DNA of 64,000 nucleotides from Sphingomonas sp. UNC305MFCol5.2 (GTDB lineage Bacteria; Pseudomonadota; Alphaproteobacteria; Sphingomonadales; Sphingomonadaceae), in the NCBI RefSeq assembly GCF_000712135.1, contig NZ_JOOE01000004.1, positions 126,501-190,500 on the forward strand, written 5' to 3'. The position numbers were made by a program, and so were the translations under genes. This document shows, in pieces, positions 55,165-64,000 of this stretch; within the stretch, counting starts at the first letter, position 1; each line of letters opens with the position of its first letter. The notes under the pieces were generated by a model that was given only the letters and a program-made list of their open reading frames with translations, made no database searches and had not been told where the DNA came from.

Positions 55165-56142
55165 ATGCTCAAGCAGGAGCCCCAGGACGGCGAGCAGAGT
55201 CTCGCCGATCCCAATTTCCGCGCCGATGTGCTGAGCGGCCTTGGCGGGCAGCCGCGCGCGATTCCCGCGCGGTGGTTCTACGATCGCCGCGGTTCGGAGC
55301 TGTTCGAGGCGATCACCGATCTCCCCGAATACTATCCCACCCGCACCGAGACTGCGTTGCTGATGCAGATCGGTCCCCAGCTCGGCGCGCTCGCCGCGCC
55401 CAATGCCGCGGTGGTCGAGTTCGGGTCGGGTTCCTCGACCAAGACGCCGATCCTGCTCCGCGCGATCGATCCCGCCGCTTATGTGCCGATCGATATCTCG
55501 GGCGAGTTCCTGCGCCATTCGGCGGATGCGCTGTCGCAGGCCTTTCCGGGCTTGCCGGTGCACCCCGTAGAGGCCGATTTCCTGCGGCCGGTTCCGCTTC
55601 CAGTTCAGGTCGCCCGTCTGCCCAAGCTGGGCTTTTTTCCCGGCTCGACGATCGGCAATATGAATGCCTTCCACGCAGTCGATCTGCTCCGCGCGATGCG
55701 CGAATGGCTGGGGGAAGGCGCGCGACTGCTGATCGGGATGGACCGGATCAAGTCGCCCGATATCCTCGTACCCGCTTATGACGACGCGCAGGGCGTCACC
55801 GCCGCGTTCAACCTCAATCTGCTCGAGCGGATCAATCGCGAGCTTGCCGGTACGATCTCGGTCGATGCCTTCCGCCACCGCGCGCTCTGGAACGCGGACG
55901 CAGCGCGGATCGAGATGCATCTCGAAGCGCAGCGCGACATGGAGTTCACTGTCGACGGCCGTACGTTCGCGATGGATGCGGGTGAGACGATCCACACCGA
56001 GAACAGCCACAAATACGGCCCCAATGGCGCTCGCATGCTGCTGCGCGCCGGCGGCTGGACGCCGATCCGCGAATGGACCGATCCGCAGGACTGGTTCGCA
56101 TTGGTGCTGTGCGAGGCGCAGCCGTTGCGGATGGCGCCCTAA
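55165..56142 (+). CDS. egtD: L-histidine N-alpha-methyltransferase EgtD
   Basis: A 325-residue SAM-dependent enzyme that trimethylates histidine to hercynine, the first ergothioneine step. The SAM-binding motif is VVEFGSGSSTKTPILL near residue 90, followed by VPIDISGEFLRHSA. The histidine-binding part includes FFPGSTIGNMNAF and, near the C-terminus, IHTENSHKYGP, the EgtD hallmark. AAGGA lies before the ATG. The gene starts two bases after egtB and ends with a four-base overlap with the convergent DUF1176 gene. Confidence 0.96.
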   Translation: MLKQEPQDGEQSLADPNFRADVLSGLGGQPRAIPARWFYDRRGSELFEAITDLPEYYPTRTETALLMQIGPQLGALAAPNAAVVEFGSGSSTKTPILLRAIDPAAYVPIDISGEFLRHSADALSQAFPGLPVHPVEADFLRPVPLPVQVARLPKLGFFPGSTIGNMNAFHAVDLLRAMREWLGEGARLLIGMDRIKSPDILVPAYDDAQGVTAAFNLNLLERINRELAGTISVDAFRHRALWNADAARIEMHLEAQRDMEFTVDGRTFAMDAGETIHTENSHKYGPNGARMLLRAGGWTPIREWTDPQDWFALVLCEAQPLRMAP

Positions 56143-57146
56143 CGGGCCGGCACCGCCTCGGCCTTCCAGGTGCGCAGCCAGTTCATCGAGCCGCGGCACT
56201 CGCCCATCGCCCGCGCTTCCACCAGCCGGAACATCGCGCCGTCCCAGACATAGGTTTCAGAGGCGCCGCAATCGCCGATCCCGCGGCCCTTTGTATAGCT
56301 GCCGAGCTCGGCTTTGGCGGGATCGAAATCCGCGTTGACCAAAGTCGCGATGCCTTCGGCCTCGGTCCAGCCAGGCACCTGATCGAAGCGCGCGACCACC
56401 GCCTTGCCCTTCTCGATCACGAAAGGGAGGCTCGAGAAATTATACGCGCCGCTGCCGCACGGGATCAGCGCGAGCGTCTTGCCGCCGCCGAGCGCCCACG
56501 TCTCGACCTTCGGCTTCTCGCCCTCGCCGCCTTCATACACCGAATCGCAGTCGGATTGCTTGCCCATCGCGCTGCGCAGCGCCGATGAAAACGCCGCCGG
56601 CTTGCCCGTCGGCCGCACGAAGGTCACGCGCGGTGCAGGTGGCACAGGCGACACTGCGCTCGCGGGCTTTGGGCCCTTGGCGACCAGCGCCGTCGTGGTT
56701 CCCGCCCGGCCCTGCCCGGCGTCGAAATAGCGCAAAGTCGCCGAAAGGCCCTTGAGCGAAGCCTGGCTCAGCACCTTGCCGCCGCCACGGAGCACCATCG
56801 CCTGCCCCTTGAGCATGGCGTCGGCCAATTGCGCGGCCTGCGCTCCGGTCAGGACCAGGCTGGCCGCGGTGAGATTTCCGGTCAGCACCGTCTTCCCGTC
56901 GACTTCGATCCGCCAGCTTCCGCGATATTCGGCGTCGGGAGAAATCTCGATCGCCAGCGCCCCCGCCGGCCCGCCCTCGCGGGTGATTGCGATCTGCGGC
57001 ACATTGTCGAGATTCTCGTCGGCCATCAGCGATGCCGCCTCACAGAATCGCAGATTGTCGCAGGCGACCGCCCAGTCGCCGAACGACTTGACTTCGGAAG
57101 GGGCGGGTGCGGTCTGTGCCGCGGCGAGGAGCGCGAGGATCAGCAT
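56139..57146 (-). CDS. Exported DUF1176 domain protein
   Basis: A 335-residue protein with a short signal peptide (MLILALLAAAQTAPAP). The mature part has FGDWAVACDNLRFCEA, the typical start of DUF1176, an invariant Cys pair, and a C-terminal block GDCGASETYVWDGAMFRLVEA. Function unknown. It appears in alphaproteobacteria and pseudomonads as a periplasmic protein. The start lacks a strong ribosome-binding site, and the 58-base gap before the divergent dehydrogenase gene may hold both promoters. Confidence 0.88.
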   Translation of the reverse strand: MLILALLAAAQTAPAPSEVKSFGDWAVACDNLRFCEAASLMADENLDNVPQIAITREGGPAGALAIEISPDAEYRGSWRIEVDGKTVLTGNLTAASLVLTGAQAAQLADAMLKGQAMVLRGGGKVLSQASLKGLSATLRYFDAGQGRAGTTTALVAKGPKPASAVSPVPPAPRVTFVRPTGKPAAFSSALRSAMGKQSDCDSVYEGGEGEKPKVETWALGGGKTLALIPCGSGAYNFSSLPFVIEKGKAVVARFDQVPGWTEAEGIATLVNADFDPAKAELGSYTKGRGIGDCGASETYVWDGAMFRLVEARAMGECRGSMNWLRTWKAEAVPAR

Positions 57147-57204
57147 GGCATCGGTCTAGCCGAAGCGCTTCCACGGCGGTAGGTGGCGCGAAAGGAGACG
57201 GGCG

Positions 57205-58074
57205 ATGCAGACCATAGGCGTGATCGGTGCGGGGCAGATGGGCGCGGGGATCGCGCAGGTGTCGGCGCAGGCGGGCTACGCCGTCCTTCTCTCCGACATG
57301 GATTTAGCCCGCGCCGAAGCGGGCAAGGCGGGGATCGGCAAACAGCTCGCCCGGCTGGTCGAGAAGGAAAAGATCGCCACCGCCGATGCCGAAGCCGCGC
57401 TGGGCCGGATTCAGCCGGTCGCCGATGTCTCCGCCATGGCGCCGTGCGAGCTCGTGATCGAGGCCGCGACCGAGCGCGAGGCGATCAAGCGGACGATCTT
57501 CGAGACCGTCGGCAAAATGCTGGGCCCGGACGCGATCCTTGCCAGCAACACCTCGTCGATCCCGATCACGCGGCTCGCGCAAGCCGCACCCGATCCCGCT
57601 CGCTTCATGGGCGTCCACTTCTTCAATCCCGTCCCCGTGATGGGCCTGATCGAGCTGATCCGCGGGCTGGCCACGTCGGACGCTACCGTCGCCGCGGTCG
57701 AGAAGTTCGGCCAGTCGCTCGGCAAGCGCATCGTCCACGCCAACGACGCGCCCGGCTTCATCGTCAATCGCGTGCTGATGCCGATGCTCAACGAGGCTTG
57801 CTTCGCATTGGGCGAGGGCGTCGCGACGATTCCGGACATCGACGCCGCCTGCCAGCTCGGACTCAATCACCCGATGGGCCCGTTCACGCTCGCCGACTTC
57901 ATCGGGCTCGACACCTGCCTCGAAATCACGCGTGTGCTGTTCGAAGGCACCGGCGATCCCAAGTTCCGCCCTGCGCCGTTGCTGGTGAAGTACGTCGAGG
58001 CCGGCTGGTACGGCCGCAAGACCAAACGCGGTTTCTACGATTATACCGGCGCCGAGCCGGTGCCGACACGATGA
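57205..58074 (+). CDS. 3-hydroxybutyryl-CoA dehydrogenase
   Basis: A 289-residue NAD-dependent dehydrogenase. The dinucleotide-binding motif is [20 protein letters not shown] at the N-terminus. The catalytic His is in [17 protein letters not shown] near residue 140, and the NTSS segment SNTSSIPIT and helix region [20 protein letters not shown] are typical. It oxidises 3-hydroxyacyl-CoA (short chain) in butyrate, PHB or phenylacetate breakdown. AAGGAGA precedes the ATG. The stop overlaps the DoxX start (ATGA). Confidence 0.94.
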   Translation: MQTIGVIGAGQMGAGIAQVSAQAGYAVLLSDMDLARAEAGKAGIGKQLARLVEKEKIATADAEAALGRIQPVADVSAMAPCELVIEAATEREAIKRTIFETVGKMLGPDAILASNTSSIPITRLAQAAPDPARFMGVHFFNPVPVMGLIELIRGLATSDATVAAVEKFGQSLGKRIVHANDAPGFIVNRVLMPMLNEACFALGEGVATIPDIDAACQLGLNHPMGPFTLADFIGLDTCLEITRVLFEGTGDPKFRPAPLLVKYVEAGWYGRKTKRGFYDYTGAEPVPTR

Positions 58075-58436
58075 GCCCCGACGCACTCGTCGCGCTCGGG
58101 CGGGTCCTGCTCGCGAGCCTCTTCGTCGTCGGCGGCATCCGCCATTTCTGGATCCTGCCGCCGGTGACCGAGGCGCTGCGCGCCCGCGGCCTGCCGTGGC
58201 CGCGCCTCGCGCTGATCGTCGCGTCGCTGTTCGAAGTCGGTGCGGGACTGTTGCTCGCGCTCGGGCTGTTCGTCTTCTGGGCGGCGCTCGGGCTCGTCGG
58301 CTTCACGATCGTCGCCGGGCTGCTGCTGCTCAATTTCTGGGATCAGCAGGGCGAGCAGCGCGCCGCCTCGATCATGTCCTGGCGGTCGAACATCGCGCTG
58401 ATCGGCGGCCTGATCGTCGCAGCGGCGAGCGCCTAG
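58071..58436 (+). CDS. DoxX family membrane protein
   Basis: A 121-residue inner-membrane protein with four helices. The pattern [19 protein letters not shown] is typical of DoxX family starts. No function can be stated from the sequence; some members take part in thiol or quinone redox systems. The ATG overlaps the dehydrogenase stop. The TAG stop overlaps that of the convergent CNT gene by four bases. Confidence 0.82.
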   Translation: MSPDALVALGRVLLASLFVVGGIRHFWILPPVTEALRARGLPWPRLALIVASLFEVGAGLLLALGLFVFWAALGLVGFTIVAGLLLLNFWDQQGEQRAASIMSWRSNIALIGGLIVAAASA

Positions 58437-59731
58437 GGCAGCAGCAACCCCGCCAGCGCCGCCGACATCAGGTTCGCGAGGCTCCCCGCGATCAGCGCGC
58501 GGATGCCGAGCTTGGCGATCATCGGCCGCTGGTTGGGAGCGAGGCTGCCGGTGGCCGCCATCTGGATCGCGATCGAGCTGAAATTGGCGAAGCCGCAGAG
58601 CGCGAAGGTGATGATCGCCACGGTGCGCGGGGCGAGGTCCTTCATCTCGCCCAGCTGGATGAACGCGACGAACTCGTTGAGCACGACCTTGGTGCCGAAC
58701 AACCCGCCCGCCTGCACCGCCTCGTGCCACGAGATGCCGAGCAGGAACATCACCGGCGCGAAGATCGTGCCGATGATCTTCTGGAAGCTCAGATCGGCGA
58801 GCGGCTGCGCCCAGGCGGCGTTGCCGCTGACCTGGACGATCCAGTTGCCGAAGCCGCCGAGCAGCCCGTTGGCGAGCGCCACCAGTGCCACGAAGGCGAG
58901 CACCATCGCGCCCACGGCGACTGCGATCTTGACGCCGGTCGAGGCGCCGGTCGCCGCCGCCATGATCAGGTTTGCGGCGCGCTCCTCCTCGAGGTCGTGC
59001 TCGGCGACCTTGATCAGTTCGTCCTCGGCAGCGTCGCCCAGCGGCAGCTCGCCGTTCGCCGGGGCGATATCGTCGGGCATGATGATCTTGGCCATCAGCA
59101 GTCCGCCCGGCGCCGCCATGAACGATGCGGCGAGCAAATAGGGGAGCGCCTGCGGCCCGAGCAGGCTGGCATAGGCTGCGAGGATCGTCCCCGCGACGCC
59201 GGCCATGCCGACGGTCATCACCGCGAAGAGCTGCGAGGGCGTGAGCCGCGCAAGATAGGGCCGGATCACCAACGGCGATTCGCTCTGGCCGACGAAGATG
59301 TTGGCGGCGGCGCACAGGGATTCGACCTTGGTCGTCCCCACCACCTTCTCGATCGCGCCACCGATCCAGCGGATCACGAACTGCATCACGCCGAGATGGT
59401 AGAGGATCGAAACCAGAGCGGCGAAGAAGATGATCACCGGCAGCGCCGCGATCGCGAAGCTCTGGCCGCCCAATTCGGGCTTGGCCAGCGGGCCGAACAG
59501 GAAGCTGGTGCCCGCGCCGGCATAGCCGAGCAGCGCCGAGACCCCGTTCGAGAGCCCGTGCAGTGCCGCCTGTCCCCAACTGGTACGCAGCACGAGCACG
59601 GCGACGCCGGCCTGCAGCGCGAACGCCGCGCCGACCACCCGCAACTGGATCCCCCGCTTGTTGCTCGAAAGAAGCCAGGCGATACCGAGGATCGCCACGA
59701 CGCCGAAAATGCCAATCGGAAACTGATTCAT
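58433..59731 (-). CDS. Concentrative nucleoside transporter (NupC/CNT family)
   Basis: A 432-residue cation-coupled nucleoside importer. The helix-loop motif [13 protein letters not shown] near residue 155 is the CNT signature (GQxEAPL type), and [14 protein letters not shown] and [22 protein letters not shown] near the end are also diagnostic. About ten to twelve membrane segments. A middle soluble loop (about residues 215-245, rich in Asp and Glu) is normal for bacterial CNTs. ATG 59731 is used; no strong Shine-Dalgarno sequence is seen. Confidence 0.94.
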   Translation of the reverse strand: MNQFPIGIFGVVAILGIAWLLSSNKRGIQLRVVGAAFALQAGVAVLVLRTSWGQAALHGLSNGVSALLGYAGAGTSFLFGPLAKPELGGQSFAIAALPVIIFFAALVSILYHLGVMQFVIRWIGGAIEKVVGTTKVESLCAAANIFVGQSESPLVIRPYLARLTPSQLFAVMTVGMAGVAGTILAAYASLLGPQALPYLLAASFMAAPGGLLMAKIIMPDDIAPANGELPLGDAAEDELIKVAEHDLEEERAANLIMAAATGASTGVKIAVAVGAMVLAFVALVALANGLLGGFGNWIVQVSGNAAWAQPLADLSFQKIIGTIFAPVMFLLGISWHEAVQAGGLFGTKVVLNEFVAFIQLGEMKDLAPRTVAIITFALCGFANFSSIAIQMAATGSLAPNQRPMIAKLGIRALIAGSLANLMSAALAGLLLP

Positions 59732-59864
59732 GCCGCTTGCGCGCCCCCCGGGCCGGCCCCGAATTTGGCCAGCGAAAGCGGGAGCATACACGCTGCGCAC
59801 CGGTGTGCCAGAGGGGGCGGCGCTGCATCTTTCGCAGCTGCTTCTTTCCCGCTAGCGTCCCTGG

Positions 59865-60542
59865 ATGGAAATTCGGCCCAACATCACGCGCTCGCTCTTC
59901 TTCCTCTCGATCTTCTACGGCGGCATGGTCTGCATTGCCGGAGTGCTCGGCAACAAGCAGGTGTCGCTAGGGCCGATCTCGCAGCTCGGCAACCTGGTCG
60001 GAGTCGGCCCGCTGGCGGTGGAGGCGGGGATTTTCGCCTTCCTGCTGCTCGTCTCGGTGTCGAGCGCCGTCGCCGAGCTCAACGGCCCGGATACCGCGCG
60101 CCGGCTGGTGCTCTGGGGCTTCGTTCCGCTGATCACTTCGGTGCTGTTGTCCCTGCTCGTGCTGACGCTGCCCGCCTCGCCCAGCATGGAACCCGATCGG
60201 CTTCACGCCTTCGAACTGATGATGTCGGGCACCCCGCGCATCTGGCTCGGCGGGATCGTCGCTTACGGAATCTCGCAGATCCTCAACGTCACGATCTTCA
60301 GCGCGCTCAAGCAGGGTGGCGGCAAGCTCCTCTGGCTGCGCGCCGCGATCGCCAGCATGCTCAGCCAGATCGCCGATACTTTGATCTTCATCAGCATCGC
60401 CTTTTACGGCGTCTTCCCGATCGGCGAGTTGCTCGTCGGGCAGATGCTCACCAAGGTCGTGCTCAGCCTCGTGCTGGTCCCGCCGCTCATTTATTTCTTC
60501 GTCGGGCTCGGCCGTTTCCTCGATGGTCGCCGTTCGCTCTGA
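59865..60542 (+). CDS. Queuosine-precursor-type (VUT/YhhQ family) transporter
   Basis: A 225-residue membrane protein with about six helices. The start NITRSLFFLSIFYGGMVCIAGVLGNKQVSLG and the segment GGIVAYGISQILNVTIFSALKQ, followed by RAAIASMLSQIADTLIFISIAFYG, match the VUT family, whose YhhQ member imports 7-cyano-7-deazaguanine-type precursors of queuosine. This fits with gluQ in the window. The start lacks a clear ribosome-binding site. It is divergent from the CNT gene. Confidence 0.85.
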   Translation: MEIRPNITRSLFFLSIFYGGMVCIAGVLGNKQVSLGPISQLGNLVGVGPLAVEAGIFAFLLLVSVSSAVAELNGPDTARRLVLWGFVPLITSVLLSLLVLTLPASPSMEPDRLHAFELMMSGTPRIWLGGIVAYGISQILNVTIFSALKQGGGKLLWLRAAIASMLSQIADTLIFISIAFYGVFPIGELLVGQMLTKVVLSLVLVPPLIYFFVGLGRFLDGRRSL

Positions 60543-60582
60543 CGGGCTTGGGCTAACCGCGACTTTGCCCTAAGGGCGCGCC

Positions 60583-61482
60583 ATGACCGATCACGCACCC
60601 GATCCCGCGCTGCTCGCCAAGGCCGAGACCCTCACCGAGGCTTTGCCCTATCTCCAGCGTTATGCCGGCGCGACCTTCGTCGTGAAATATGGCGGCCACG
60701 CTATGGGCGATCCCGAGCTGGCGCGCGACTTCGCCGAGGACGTCGTGCTGTTGAAGGCTGTCGGGATCAACCCGATCGTCGTCCATGGCGGTGGCCCGCA
60801 GATCGGCGCGATGCTCAAGCGGCTCGGAGTCGAATCGCAGTTCGTCGGGGGCTTGCGCGTCACCGATGCCGAGACCGCGCGGATCGCCGAGATGGTCCTG
60901 GCGGGTTCGATCAACAAGGAGATCGTTGGCTGGATCGGCCAGGCCGGCGGCAAGGCCGTCGGGATCTCGGGCAAAGACGCCGCCCTGGTCACTGCCGAGA
61001 AGGTCCAGGGCCGCGATCCCAATCCGCTGAGCGGGATCGAGCGCCATGTCGATCTCGGCTTCGTCGGCGAGCCGGTCGCGGTCGATCCCTCGATCCTGCG
61101 CTCGCTCGCCGCGCAGGGCTTCATTCCGGTGGTCGCGCCGATCGCGCTCGGCGCCGACGGCCACACCTACAACATCAATGCCGATACCATGGCCGGCGCG
61201 ATCGCCGGGGCGTGCGGCGCCAAGCGCTTCTTCCTGCTCACCGATGTCGCCGGCGTGCTCGACAAATCGGGCGAGCTGATGACCGATCTCGATCCCGCGG
61301 GGATCGCCGCGCTCAAGGCTGACGGCACGATTTCGGGTGGCATGATCCCCAAGGTCGAGACCTGCGTTGCCGCGGTCGAGGCGGGAGTCGACGCTGCGGT
61401 GATCCTCGACGGGCGGGTGCCCCATGCCATGCTGCTCGAGATCTTTACCCGGCGCGGCGCGGGCACGCTCGTCCACGCCTGA
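60583..61482 (+). CDS. argB: Acetylglutamate kinase
   Basis: A 299-residue amino acid kinase of arginine synthesis, phosphorylating N-acetylglutamate. The ATP and substrate motifs are [14 protein letters not shown] near residue 27, [12 protein letters not shown] near residue 65, [29 protein letters not shown], and [14 protein letters not shown]. The N-terminal helix before the first motif (about 25 residues) is the type seen in arginine-feedback-inhibited hexameric enzymes. AAGGGCG precedes the ATG. Cytoplasmic. Confidence 0.97.
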   Translation: MTDHAPDPALLAKAETLTEALPYLQRYAGATFVVKYGGHAMGDPELARDFAEDVVLLKAVGINPIVVHGGGPQIGAMLKRLGVESQFVGGLRVTDAETARIAEMVLAGSINKEIVGWIGQAGGKAVGISGKDAALVTAEKVQGRDPNPLSGIERHVDLGFVGEPVAVDPSILRSLAAQGFIPVVAPIALGADGHTYNINADTMAGAIAGACGAKRFFLLTDVAGVLDKSGELMTDLDPAGIAALKADGTISGGMIPKVETCVAAVEAGVDAAVILDGRVPHAMLLEIFTRRGAGTLVHA

Positions 61483-61548
61483 GCAAGGCTTGTCCGCGGG
61501 CGCGGCTTTCCTGTATCCAACGCTCAACACGACCCTTCGGAGACGCAT

Positions 61549-61869
61549 TTGACCTCGTTCCTGATCATGCTCCTGCAGATCGTGCAGCTCCTGCTGACGG
61601 TCTTCACCTTCATCATCGTCGCGCAGGCGATCCTGTCATGGCTGATCGCGTTCAACGTGATCAACACCCATAACGAATTCGTGCGCGCGCTGTGGAACGG
61701 GCTCCAGACGGTCACCGAGCCGGTCTATCGCCCGATTCGGCGCGTCCTCCCCGATTTCGGTGCGCTCGACATCTCGCCTCTGGTCGTGCTGCTCGTCCTC
61801 TACATCCTCAACAATTACTTCATCCCCTGGCTGATCGTGCAGATCGCCACCGCAGGCTATGCCGGCTGA
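61549..61869 (+). CDS. YggT family membrane protein
   Basis: A 106-residue inner-membrane protein with two hydrophobic regions, the second near the C-terminus. The central motif NTHNEFVRALWNGLQTVTEPVYRPIRRVLPDFGALDISPLVV is the YggT signature (PVYRPIRR and LDISPL). Role unclear; other members affect osmotic tolerance or cell division. A TTG start at 61549 is supported by CGGAG upstream. The next gene begins on the base after its stop. Confidence 0.9.
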   Translation: MTSFLIMLLQIVQLLLTVFTFIIVAQAILSWLIAFNVINTHNEFVRALWNGLQTVTEPVYRPIRRVLPDFGALDISPLVVLLVLYILNNYFIPWLIVQIATAGYAG

Positions 61870-62172
61870 GTGCCGGCGTGGCGCCGCGCAGCTGAGGGAC
61901 TGGAGATTGCCGTACGCGTGACGCCGCGCGCGTCACGCGATGCGTTCGCGGCAGGCACCGACGAACATTTCACTGCGCGGCTGGCGGCGCCGCCGGTCGA
62001 AGGCGCGGCGAACGCGGCGCTGGTGCCGCTGGTCGCCAGGGCATTCGGCGTGCCGAAACGGGCAGTGACGCTGATTGCGGGCGACACCGCCCGGCGCAAG
62101 CGGCTCGCCATCGCCGGGGACGCGGACGCGCTGGCGAAGATCGCCGCCAGCCTCTATGGAACCGGGCCATGA
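61870..62172 (+). CDS. DUF167 (YggU-like) family protein
   Basis: A 100-residue small basic protein. The DUF167 hallmark is [29 protein letters not shown] with a downstream [13 protein letters not shown]. Function unknown. The GTG start directly follows the YggT stop; the stop overlaps the folD ATG (ATGA). YggT-YggU adjacency is found in many proteobacteria, so this is a stable neighbourhood. Confidence 0.9.
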   Translation: MPAWRRAAEGLEIAVRVTPRASRDAFAAGTDEHFTARLAAPPVEGAANAALVPLVARAFGVPKRAVTLIAGDTARRKRLAIAGDADALAKIAASLYGTGP

Positions 62173-63044
62173 GCGCAGCACTGATCGACGGCAAGGCATT
62201 CGCGGCGGGCCTCCGCGCCCGCGTGGCGGAACGAGTCCCCGCATTTCGCGAGGCGACGGGCCGCGCGCCCGGGCTAGCGGTGGTGCTGGTCGGTGAGGAT
62301 CCCGCTTCGGCGGTCTATGTCCGGTCCAAGGGCAAGATGACCCGCGAGGCGGGGATGGAAAGCTTCGAGCACAGGCTCCCCGCCGATACTGATCAGGCGA
62401 CGTTGCTTACTTTGGTCGAGCAGCTCAATGCCGACCCTGCGGTCGACGGCATCCTCGTCCAGCTGCCTTTGCCCAGGCATCTCGACGCCGACGAAGTGCT
62501 GCTTCGGATCGATCCCGACAAGGATGTCGACGGCTTCCACCCGGTCAATGCCGGCCGGCTCGCGACCGGGCTGCCGGGGTTCGTGCCGTGCACCCCACTC
62601 GGCTGCCTGATGCTGCTCGAGGATCGGCTAGGCGACCTTTCGGGGCTCGATGCCGTGGTCGTCGGCCGCTCGAACATCGTCGGCAAGCCGATGGCCGCCT
62701 TGCTGACCGCGAAAAGCTGCACAGTCACGATCGCGCATTCGCGCACGAAGAACCTGCCGCATTATCTCCAGCACGCCGACATCGTCGTCGCCGCGGTTGG
62801 CCGCGCGCATTTCGTCAAGGGCGAGTGGCTCAAGCCCGGCGCCACGGTGATCGACGTGGGGATCAACCGAACCGAAAACGGACTCACTGGCGACGTGGAT
62901 TTCGACAGCGCCGCGAGCGTGGCAGACGCGATCACGCCTGTGCCCGGCGGCGTCGGCCCGATGACGATCGCGGTCCTGCTCCGCAACACCTTGGTGGCGG
63001 CACACCGTCGCGAAGGCGTGACGCTCGACGAGGCCGGGATTTGA
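62169..63044 (+). CDS. folD: Bifunctional methylene-tetrahydrofolate dehydrogenase/cyclohydrolase
   Basis: A 291-residue enzyme interconverting 5,10-methylene-, methenyl- and 10-formyl-tetrahydrofolate. Typical motifs: [18 protein letters not shown] with the catalytic Lys near residue 56, [35 protein letters not shown], the NADP site [16 protein letters not shown], and [20 protein letters not shown]. The start overlaps the DUF167 stop, and the TGA stop overlaps the TTG start of the next gene. Confidence 0.97.
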   Translation: MSAALIDGKAFAAGLRARVAERVPAFREATGRAPGLAVVLVGEDPASAVYVRSKGKMTREAGMESFEHRLPADTDQATLLTLVEQLNADPAVDGILVQLPLPRHLDADEVLLRIDPDKDVDGFHPVNAGRLATGLPGFVPCTPLGCLMLLEDRLGDLSGLDAVVVGRSNIVGKPMAALLTAKSCTVTIAHSRTKNLPHYLQHADIVVAAVGRAHFVKGEWLKPGATVIDVGINRTENGLTGDVDFDSAASVADAITPVPGGVGPMTIAVLLRNTLVAAHRREGVTLDEAGI

Positions 63045-63646
63045 TCCTGCTGGCGCTCGCGGTTCAGGCTGCCGCTCCGCAGACGGCGGTGGAGGCCGAG
63101 CACGCGTTCCGCCGCGCAGCGCAGGCCGAGGGGCAATGGACCGCGTTCCGGAAGTTCGCGACCGACGACGCGATCGTGTTCACGCCCCAGCCTGAAAAGG
63201 CGCAGGAGGCACTGCCGACCAAGAACCCGCCGATTGCCGTGCAATGGTGGCCGGCGGAGAGCTATATCTCGTGCGACGGCACCACGGCGATCAACACCGG
63301 TCCTTGGGTGCGGCCGAAAGGCTCCGGCTATTTCACCACCGTCTGGCACAAGCAGGCTGACGGCGGCTGGAAATGGTCCCTCGACGAGGGCGATGCGCTG
63401 AGCACGCCACGCGCGCTTCCGGATAAGCCGCGAGTTCGCACCGCGTCCTGCGCCTCGATCAGCGAACCGACCGCCGATCCCGTGCCGCCTTTGGGCGACA
63501 AGGGCGGCGACGGGACGTCGAAGGACGGAACGCTGCGCTGGCACTGGCAGGTCGATCCTGCTGGCGCGCGCGAATTCGATGCATGGATCTGGAACGGCAA
63601 GACGTTCGTAACGATCGTTTCGGACAAGGTCGCCGCATCCAAATGA
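63041..63646 (+). CDS. Exported hypothetical protein
   Basis: A 201-residue protein, probably exported: the N-terminus [15 protein letters not shown] is a short hydrophobic signal. It contains [23 protein letters not shown], a Trp-rich middle ([17 protein letters not shown]) and a C-terminal Trp-rich block. The early part resembles NTF2-like DUF4440 proteins, though the match is weak. The start is TTG 63041, overlapping the folD stop (TTGA); its own stop overlaps the MarC start. Overlaps on both sides support the frame. Function unknown. Confidence 0.75.
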   Translation: MILLALAVQAAAPQTAVEAEHAFRRAAQAEGQWTAFRKFATDDAIVFTPQPEKAQEALPTKNPPIAVQWWPAESYISCDGTTAINTGPWVRPKGSGYFTTVWHKQADGGWKWSLDEGDALSTPRALPDKPRVRTASCASISEPTADPVPPLGDKGGDGTSKDGTLRWHWQVDPAGAREFDAWIWNGKTFVTIVSDKVAASK

Positions 63647-64000
63647 TCGAACTCTTCCTCTCCGCCTTCGTCACTTTCTTCGTGGTGATCGATCCGCCCG
63701 GCTGCGCGCCGATCTTCGCCGGGCTCACCACCGGCGCCAGTGCGGTGCATCGCCGCGCGATGGCGATCCGTGCGGTGCTCGTCGCCTCGGCGATACTGTT
63801 CGGTTTCGCATTGTTCGGCGAAGCGTTGCTTCGCGCGCTCGGCATCAGCCTCAACGCCTTTCGCATCGCCGGCGGGATCATGCTGTTCCTGATCGCGCTC
63901 GAAATGGTGTTCGAACGGCGCACCGAGCGCCGCGAGGACCGTGCCGAGAAGGTCAAGGCCACCGAAGTCGCCGACATTTCGACCTTCCCGATGGCGATGC
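63643..64000 (+). CDS. MarC family integral membrane protein, cut by the window edge
   Basis: Only the first 119 codons are present; the gene continues beyond the right edge. The start [29 protein letters not shown] is the MarC family N-terminus (VIDPPG motif), and the next parts, ALLRALGISLNAFRIAGGIMLFLIALEMVF and ADISTFPMAM, also match. Members have six helices and unknown function, despite early links to antibiotic resistance. The ATG overlaps the previous stop (ATGA). Confidence 0.9.
   Translation, partial: MIELFLSAFVTFFVVIDPPGCAPIFAGLTTGASAVHRRAMAIRAVLVASAILFGFALFGEALLRALGISLNAFRIAGGIMLFLIALEMVFERRTERREDRAEKVKATEVADISTFPMAM

Overview
The window reads as a chromosomal segment of a sphingomonad (Alphaproteobacteria, Sphingomonas or a close relative). 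Four things point there. The GC content is high, by eye in the mid-60s percent. The aa3-type cytochrome oxidase locus has the order ctaC-ctaD-(insert)-ctaB-coxF-like-ctaG-ctaE-DUF983-SURF1-thrC. Four-base start/stop overlaps are very frequent. Short GC-rich palindromic repeats sit between genes. No rRNA, tRNA, CRISPR array, insertion sequence or prophage was recognised, so this looks like ordinary core and near-core genome.

Layout: 1-0.2 kb, start of a secreted protein, cut by the window edge. 0.5-7.8 kb, carbohydrate block: GntR-type regulator, alpha-ketoglutarate-semialdehyde-type dehydrogenase, two small unknowns, and a GH3 beta-glucosidase/galM pair on the opposite strand. The dehydrogenase and the glucosidase share a LacI-type operator at the same distance from their start codons. 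7.8-10.1 kb, osmoprotectant-type ABC transporter with permease and binding protein fused. 10.2-13.8 kb, SDR, PCD, zincin peptidase, ccmAB and a methyltransferase. 13.8-23.5 kb, thrC and the cytochrome c oxidase assembly and structural cluster, interrupted by a serine hydrolase. 23.7-28.1 kb, pyrE-pdxJ-acpS-lepB-AI-2E-type permease, each overlapping the next by four bases, then maiA. 28.1-30.2 kb, TonB-dependent receptor whose start lies in a repeat. 30.2-35.7 kb, surface-glycan block: two GT4 enzymes, a GT-C type membrane enzyme, a DUF2141 protein and an uncharacterised membrane protein. 35.8-45.1 kb, PhoD-type phosphatase, pepN and three tandem secreted M28 peptidases. 45.3-50.2 kb, epimerase, EamA exporter, threonine aldolase and PBP1A. 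50.3-53.8 kb, HNH protein, gluQRS, small membrane proteins, PilZ protein and cobalamin adenosyltransferase. 53.9-56.1 kb, ergothioneine genes egtB-egtD. 56.1-64 kb, DUF1176, 3-hydroxyacyl-CoA dehydrogenase, DoxX, CNT nucleoside transporter, queuosine-precursor-type transporter, argB, yggT, DUF167, folD, a secreted unknown, and a truncated MarC protein.

The most useful non-gene signals are these: the shared operator pair; a strong hairpin that hides the ribosome-binding site of the 3112 gene; palindromic repeats that supply the stop of SURF1, the start region of the TonB receptor and an in-frame segment of gluQRS; and a 90-bp near-identical tract between two of the M28 paralogues. No clearly new multi-gene system is proven. 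The best candidates for something undescribed are the translationally coupled membrane protein-DUF2141-glycosyltransferase unit and the M28 triplet. All functions are inferred from motifs and family knowledge; no database search was run.
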